This document shows, in pieces, positions 60,896-64,000 of a stretch of DNA of 64,000 nucleotides; the stretch's first letter is position 1, and the number at the start of each line of letters is the position of its first letter. The notes beneath the pieces are model-generated. The model did no database searches. It worked only from the letters and a program-made list of their open reading frames with translations, and was not told the DNA's origin. Both the position numbers and the translations under genes were made by a program. The DNA comes from Escherichia sp. E4742 (GTDB taxonomy: Bacteria; Pseudomonadota; Gammaproteobacteria; Enterobacterales; Enterobacteriaceae), in NCBI RefSeq assembly GCF_005843885.1, contig NZ_CP040443.1:1054001-1118000 (forward strand), given 5' to 3'.

Positions 60896-62179
60896 TTAAC
60901 CAACTGCCAGTACCGCCGTACCCGTACCGAGAATCGTCGCCAGTGTTCCCCAGGCGCTTATTGCCAGACGAACAATCAGTAAAAACGCGCCAATAATGGC
61001 TTCCGGGATACCCAGCGTTACGACCAGTCCGCCGACACCCACAGCAACCAGAATAACGCCGACCGTTTTCGCGACGTTGGTTAAAACCTGTACCCAGTCC
61101 ACCTGTTTCAGCATATCAAGCGTCATATCGGTGGCGTGCTGTATTTCTGTCCATGCGACCTTAATCTGGGCGTTGGTCCAGGATTTCACCGACTTACCGG
61201 TTTGGCTGGCCCAGACCCAGACCTCACTTCCCTGCCGGTAAACCCACTCACCGCTGTCGTTAAGCCAGCTGGCTGCTGAATTCAGGACCAGTTGCATCTC
61301 TTTTGACAGGGCATTCCAGCCTTCAGCCACACCACGCACCGCCCCCTCACTGAGGTCAGATACTACTTTACCAGCGTAAGTCCAGGGCTCTATTCTGGCA
61401 GCAACGGGGGTTGATGGCGGACGGGGCATAAAGACTGGCGGGTAAAGAGCCAGCGGCCAGTATTTCGCGCCGCTGGTCTGCCAGGCTTTCATCGTCACGT
61501 TGACCACCTGGTCAACCCACTGGTGCTCTTCCGGGCGACAGTCGTGAATCTCCAGAATGGTCATGCGGGTTCGGTTCCTGCCCACAATCTGCATATATTC
61601 GTTGTACTGCTCCCGAGAAAGAACATCCCCCGGAAACTTCACCTCCACCAGACGGGCCAGGTTATCGCTGTGCATATTACCTTCAGTATCCGGCCCCGCC
61701 AGTCCGGGCCAGCGGTCCTCCTTATTTTTAACAATAATCACGTCCGGGCGGCGGTAAATGCCCCTGCCGGGCACAGGGAAAGGATTGGTCGTGTGGCGAC
61801 GGCCAGCACCGTCTTTTTCCAGCAGCGTACTGCTCAGAAAAGGGCGTGGCGGCGTAGTGCGCATATCAAACGCCACCTCCGCCTTATAATACCAGCAGTA
61901 ATTGCGGGCGATTTCATCCACGCGAATAAGACCACTCATAATGGTCTGCTTAAGGCTCATCTGGTAAGTTTTACCTTTCCGGCGGATTTGTACCGACAGT
62001 TGCGGAAAACGCATGGCGTATTCCACCTTTATATGCAGGTACTGACGGTTTTCCGTGGTTGGCAAACGCGACTGCTTTTCGACCATTTCGACACCCGTCG
62101 TAGTGCAGTCCCACGGCTGGTTGTTCGCCCCGGTGGGAATATCAGATGTCGGTGTCTCGGGTAAATCGGGCATTTCCAT
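60896..62179 (-). CDS. VRR-NUC-type T6SS nuclease effector (TseV-like)
   Basis: From ATG 62179, whose first base is shared with the vgrG stop (TAATG), the 427-residue protein has an N-terminal 130-residue domain, then a PD-(D/E)XK core with RRPDVIIVKN (Asp146) and LVEVKFPGD (Glu179, Lys181), followed by QYNEYMQI, as in VRR-NUC effectors of the TseV group. A C-terminal hydrophobic region (about 365-420, VGVILVAVGVGGLVVTLGIPEAIIGAFLLIV) could help cross the target membrane. The protein is probably loaded on the adjacent VgrG, cuts DNA of rival bacteria, and is neutralised by the immunity gene downstream. Confidence 0.85.
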   Translation of the reverse strand: MEMPDLPETPTSDIPTGANNQPWDCTTTGVEMVEKQSRLPTTENRQYLHIKVEYAMRFPQLSVQIRRKGKTYQMSLKQTIMSGLIRVDEIARNYCWYYKAEVAFDMRTTPPRPFLSSTLLEKDGAGRRHTTNPFPVPGRGIYRRPDVIIVKNKEDRWPGLAGPDTEGNMHSDNLARLVEVKFPGDVLSREQYNEYMQIVGRNRTRMTILEIHDCRPEEHQWVDQVVNVTMKAWQTSGAKYWPLALYPPVFMPRPPSTPVAARIEPWTYAGKVVSDLSEGAVRGVAEGWNALSKEMQLVLNSAASWLNDSGEWVYRQGSEVWVWASQTGKSVKSWTNAQIKVAWTEIQHATDMTLDMLKQVDWVQVLTNVAKTVGVILVAVGVGGLVVTLGIPEAIIGAFLLIVRLAISAWGTLATILGTGTAVLAVG

Positions 62180-64000
62180 TATGACAGGCTCTCCCTGAGT
62201 TCGGTTTCCAGTTGCTGCGTATCGGTTTCCCCCACAAACCACATCGTTTCTTCGGGTTGTGGTTTTTTAACAAAAAAATGCAGTTCCACATCCTCCTGTT
62301 GGCGGGTGTAAATCGGCACGGAGCGGCCTTCGTTATCGCTATACCCCGTTACTGTCTGACCTGATGGAGTGGTGAGGCGATAGGGGGTATTGACCAGAAT
62401 ATTGCCGTGTTTGTCCTGCAACCGATAGATAGCCGAGTAGATATGCGAAGTACTCATACGGGGGAATGCCATCGGCATACTCTGCGCAGCCGCCGTCATC
62501 GTCCGCTTCACCCGACGCATACAGGTTGCCGTCGTGCCGTATTCAACCTTCCCGGCCTCAAGTCGCAGATAGCTCCCCCCACCAATCAGCGTGATGCGTT
62601 TTTTCCCGGCAAAGGAGATGTCACTCACTGAGCTCAGTGTCAGCTTCTTCTCAGCAAACAACCGCATGCTGCCGTTTTGCGCCTGTACCTCTACCGGCCC
62701 CTCCCCGGATTTGACGCTCAGTTGACCGGTCCGGGCAAACAGCCCCAGCCTCTCTCCGGCCAGCGCGGTCAGGTTGCCCATTGTTCCGGTACTGATATCA
62801 CCTCCGGCGTTGACAGCCACATTTCGTGCTGCACTCATCTGCATATCTTCACCGCTGGTCAGCGCCATTCCTTCCGGTGCCGAGAAAAGCACAGCTTCAT
62901 TGAGCGGTTTCAGCCGCTGCTCAAACATCTGTATCTGACTGTCAATATCAGCCTTCAGCGCCTGTGCCCGTTCTGCGGCATTTTCCAGTTGCTGCAGTTG
63001 CAGATTAAGCCTGTCGATTTCCTTCAGCGCGGCATCCATATCCAGTGCCTCGCCCTGTGCTTTCGCCTGCGCATCCGCAGCAACAAAAAGCCCCTTCCCT
63101 GCTCTCAGGGTTCCCCACTCATCGGTACGCAGCTCTGTGCCTTTACCCCGCAGTTGCCCCTGGCTGTCCACCAGATGCCCACTGTTAAGCTGTGTCTTAC
63201 CGTACTCCGTGGCGAGTTTGATATGCTCCTCACCGCGCCTGTCCTCCATCCGCAGTTTTGAGTTAGCGGGGGTTCTGAGGATGTTCCGGGTGTGATTGTC
63301 CCGGTTCACGGGGTCAGGATGCTCAGCGTCGTGCAGTGCATACGCGATGTAGGGCAGGTCAATATCGCCATTGCTGTATGCAATCGCTACTTCGGTGCCA
63401 TCACTGAGCGGCGTATGCCAGCCCAGCGTTTCACCGGCACAGGGTTTTGCCATCCGCAGCCACAGGTAGCCGAATCCGGGTTCCGTCCCCTCCCGGTCAA
63501 AGTCCATCTTCACCCGGTAGCGCCCCTGCCCGTCCAGATGGGCGTAGATATCATTCTTCTCGCGACTCTCAATCCGTGCCGGAAGCGTGCCCGGGATAAC
63601 CGGACGCGGGATTTCTGCCGGTCGGAAACAGTAACGTTCGCTGTAAGGCATTCCCCATGCTGACACATGCAGCCGGGAATCCCGGGCTCCCCGGTAAGTC
63701 ACCAGTGTGAGGACTATCCCTTCCTTCAGGTCCGTAATGACATCCCCCTGCGGTTCCAGCACCTGCCCGGGGGAGAGGTGTGCGGCGTTGCTGAACAGGT
63801 GAATGCGGGTCGACCTGTTGAGTTCCCGCTCGTGGTGAAGCCGGGCGTAAAACGCACCAGATTCGGTTTCCGACTCCGGGCTGGCATCGTCTCCCGCTTC
63901 ACGATAAGGTGCTGCGTAACGGTAATGCTCCCCGGTGGTGACCGCATCATTACGCACGCTGACCGTCGCATTCATCGGCGTGGTGGCTGTCCGGTAGTTG
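62179..64000 (-). CDS. vgrG: T6SS spike protein VgrG, 5' end beyond window
   Basis: The frame is open past base 64000 (NYRTATTPMNATVSV), so about 607 C-terminal residues are seen. It has the gp27-like end (HHERELNRSTRIHLFSNAAHLSPGQVLEPQG), the OB-fold and spike region (YAHLDGQGRYRVKMDFDREG, WHTPLSDGTEVAIAYSNGDIDLPYIAYALHD), the DUF2345 beta-helix repeats, then a C-terminal transthyretin-like extension (IYRLQDKHGNILVNTPYRLTTPSGQTVTGYSDNEG) that probably carries the effector. Directly followed by the TseV-like gene. Confidence 0.95.
   Translation of the reverse strand, partial: NYRTATTPMNATVSVRNDAVTTGEHYRYAAPYREAGDDASPESETESGAFYARLHHERELNRSTRIHLFSNAAHLSPGQVLEPQGDVITDLKEGIVLTLVTYRGARDSRLHVSAWGMPYSERYCFRPAEIPRPVIPGTLPARIESREKNDIYAHLDGQGRYRVKMDFDREGTEPGFGYLWLRMAKPCAGETLGWHTPLSDGTEVAIAYSNGDIDLPYIAYALHDAEHPDPVNRDNHTRNILRTPANSKLRMEDRRGEEHIKLATEYGKTQLNSGHLVDSQGQLRGKGTELRTDEWGTLRAGKGLFVAADAQAKAQGEALDMDAALKEIDRLNLQLQQLENAAERAQALKADIDSQIQMFEQRLKPLNEAVLFSAPEGMALTSGEDMQMSAARNVAVNAGGDISTGTMGNLTALAGERLGLFARTGQLSVKSGEGPVEVQAQNGSMRLFAEKKLTLSSVSDISFAGKKRITLIGGGSYLRLEAGKVEYGTTATCMRRVKRTMTAAAQSMPMAFPRMSTSHIYSAIYRLQDKHGNILVNTPYRLTTPSGQTVTGYSDNEGRSVPIYTRQQEDVELHFFVKKPQPEETMWFVGETDTQQLETELRESLS

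Noticed and set aside
61523..62164. Plus-strand 213-codon frame within the VRR-NUC effector
   Set aside because: Antisense shadow of a gene with clear catalytic motifs and a coupled start.

Overview
The window is a stretch of accessory DNA from an enterobacterium. The genus is inferred, not read: the SPI-7-like conjugative island next to a tRNA-Phe 3' end, a PagN/Tia-like outer-membrane protein, a type I-E CRISPR-Cas locus of the E. coli/Salmonella kind and a VRR-NUC (TseV-like) type VI effector together suggest Salmonella (S. bongori or a non-enterica-I lineage) or a close relative such as Citrobacter or Escherichia.

1-31,463: the distal half of an integrative conjugative element of the PFGI-1/SPI-7 class, almost all on the minus strand. 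Read from its right end it holds parA, a small zinc-ribbon protein, an unknown gene, dnaB, parB, DUF2786 and DUF2857 genes, small ICE genes, an STY4528-type replication protein next to a ten-unit 36-bp iteron array, the PFL_4669 gene, topB, an STY4534-type replication protein, ssb, then the transfer module (PilL-like lipoprotein, PFL_4693, lytic transglycosylase, PFL_4695, a nuclease-like gene, the TraD coupling protein, PFL_4697, RAQPRD, PFL_4701, PFL_4702, a TIGR03750 protein, PFL_4703, PFL_4704, and the start of PFL_4705). Three cargo insertions interrupt it: outer-membrane protease/Ail-like genes on the plus strand (3.2-6.6 kb), an Rpn-family nuclease (14.8-15.7 kb) and a MipA-like protein (20.6-21.4 kb). 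No type IV pilus operon is present between the PilL-like gene and ssb. The element ends at a 49-bp copy of the tRNA-Phe 3' end.

31,464-40,600: a second element starts directly after that att site with its own P4-type integrase. It carries a phosphoethanolamine transferase, then a minus-strand operon (WYL regulator, glycine-rich membrane protein, HNH-like membrane protein, cysteine-cluster protein) that looks like an uncharacterised defence or conflict system, and a PagN-like outer-membrane protein whose upstream region has four GATC sites within two palindromes.

40,617-50,237: a complete type I-E CRISPR-Cas locus, with 17 repeats and 16 spacers of 32 bp, a 96-bp leader, then cas2, cas1, cas6e, cas5e, cas7e, cse2, cse1 and cas3, all transcribed on the minus strand.

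50,741-56,108: a PerC-ibrB-ibrA cluster and an SF1 helicase/DUF2726 nuclease gene split by an in-frame TGA.

56,616-64,000: part of a type VI secretion cluster: a TagA/VasL-type protein, a small gene, tssE, a putative immunity gene, a truncated frameshifted vgrG remnant, a frameshifted DUF3396-type immunity gene, a VRR-NUC effector and an incomplete vgrG that runs off the window.

The most interesting points are the WYL/HNH-membrane operon, two repeat families with compensatory or wobble-preserving changes that suggest structured RNA (17.3 kb, and 28.8 with 29.9 kb), the iteron array with palindromes inside the adjacent replication gene, the GATC cluster before the PagN-like gene, and the broken T6SS immunity gene beside an apparently intact nuclease effector.
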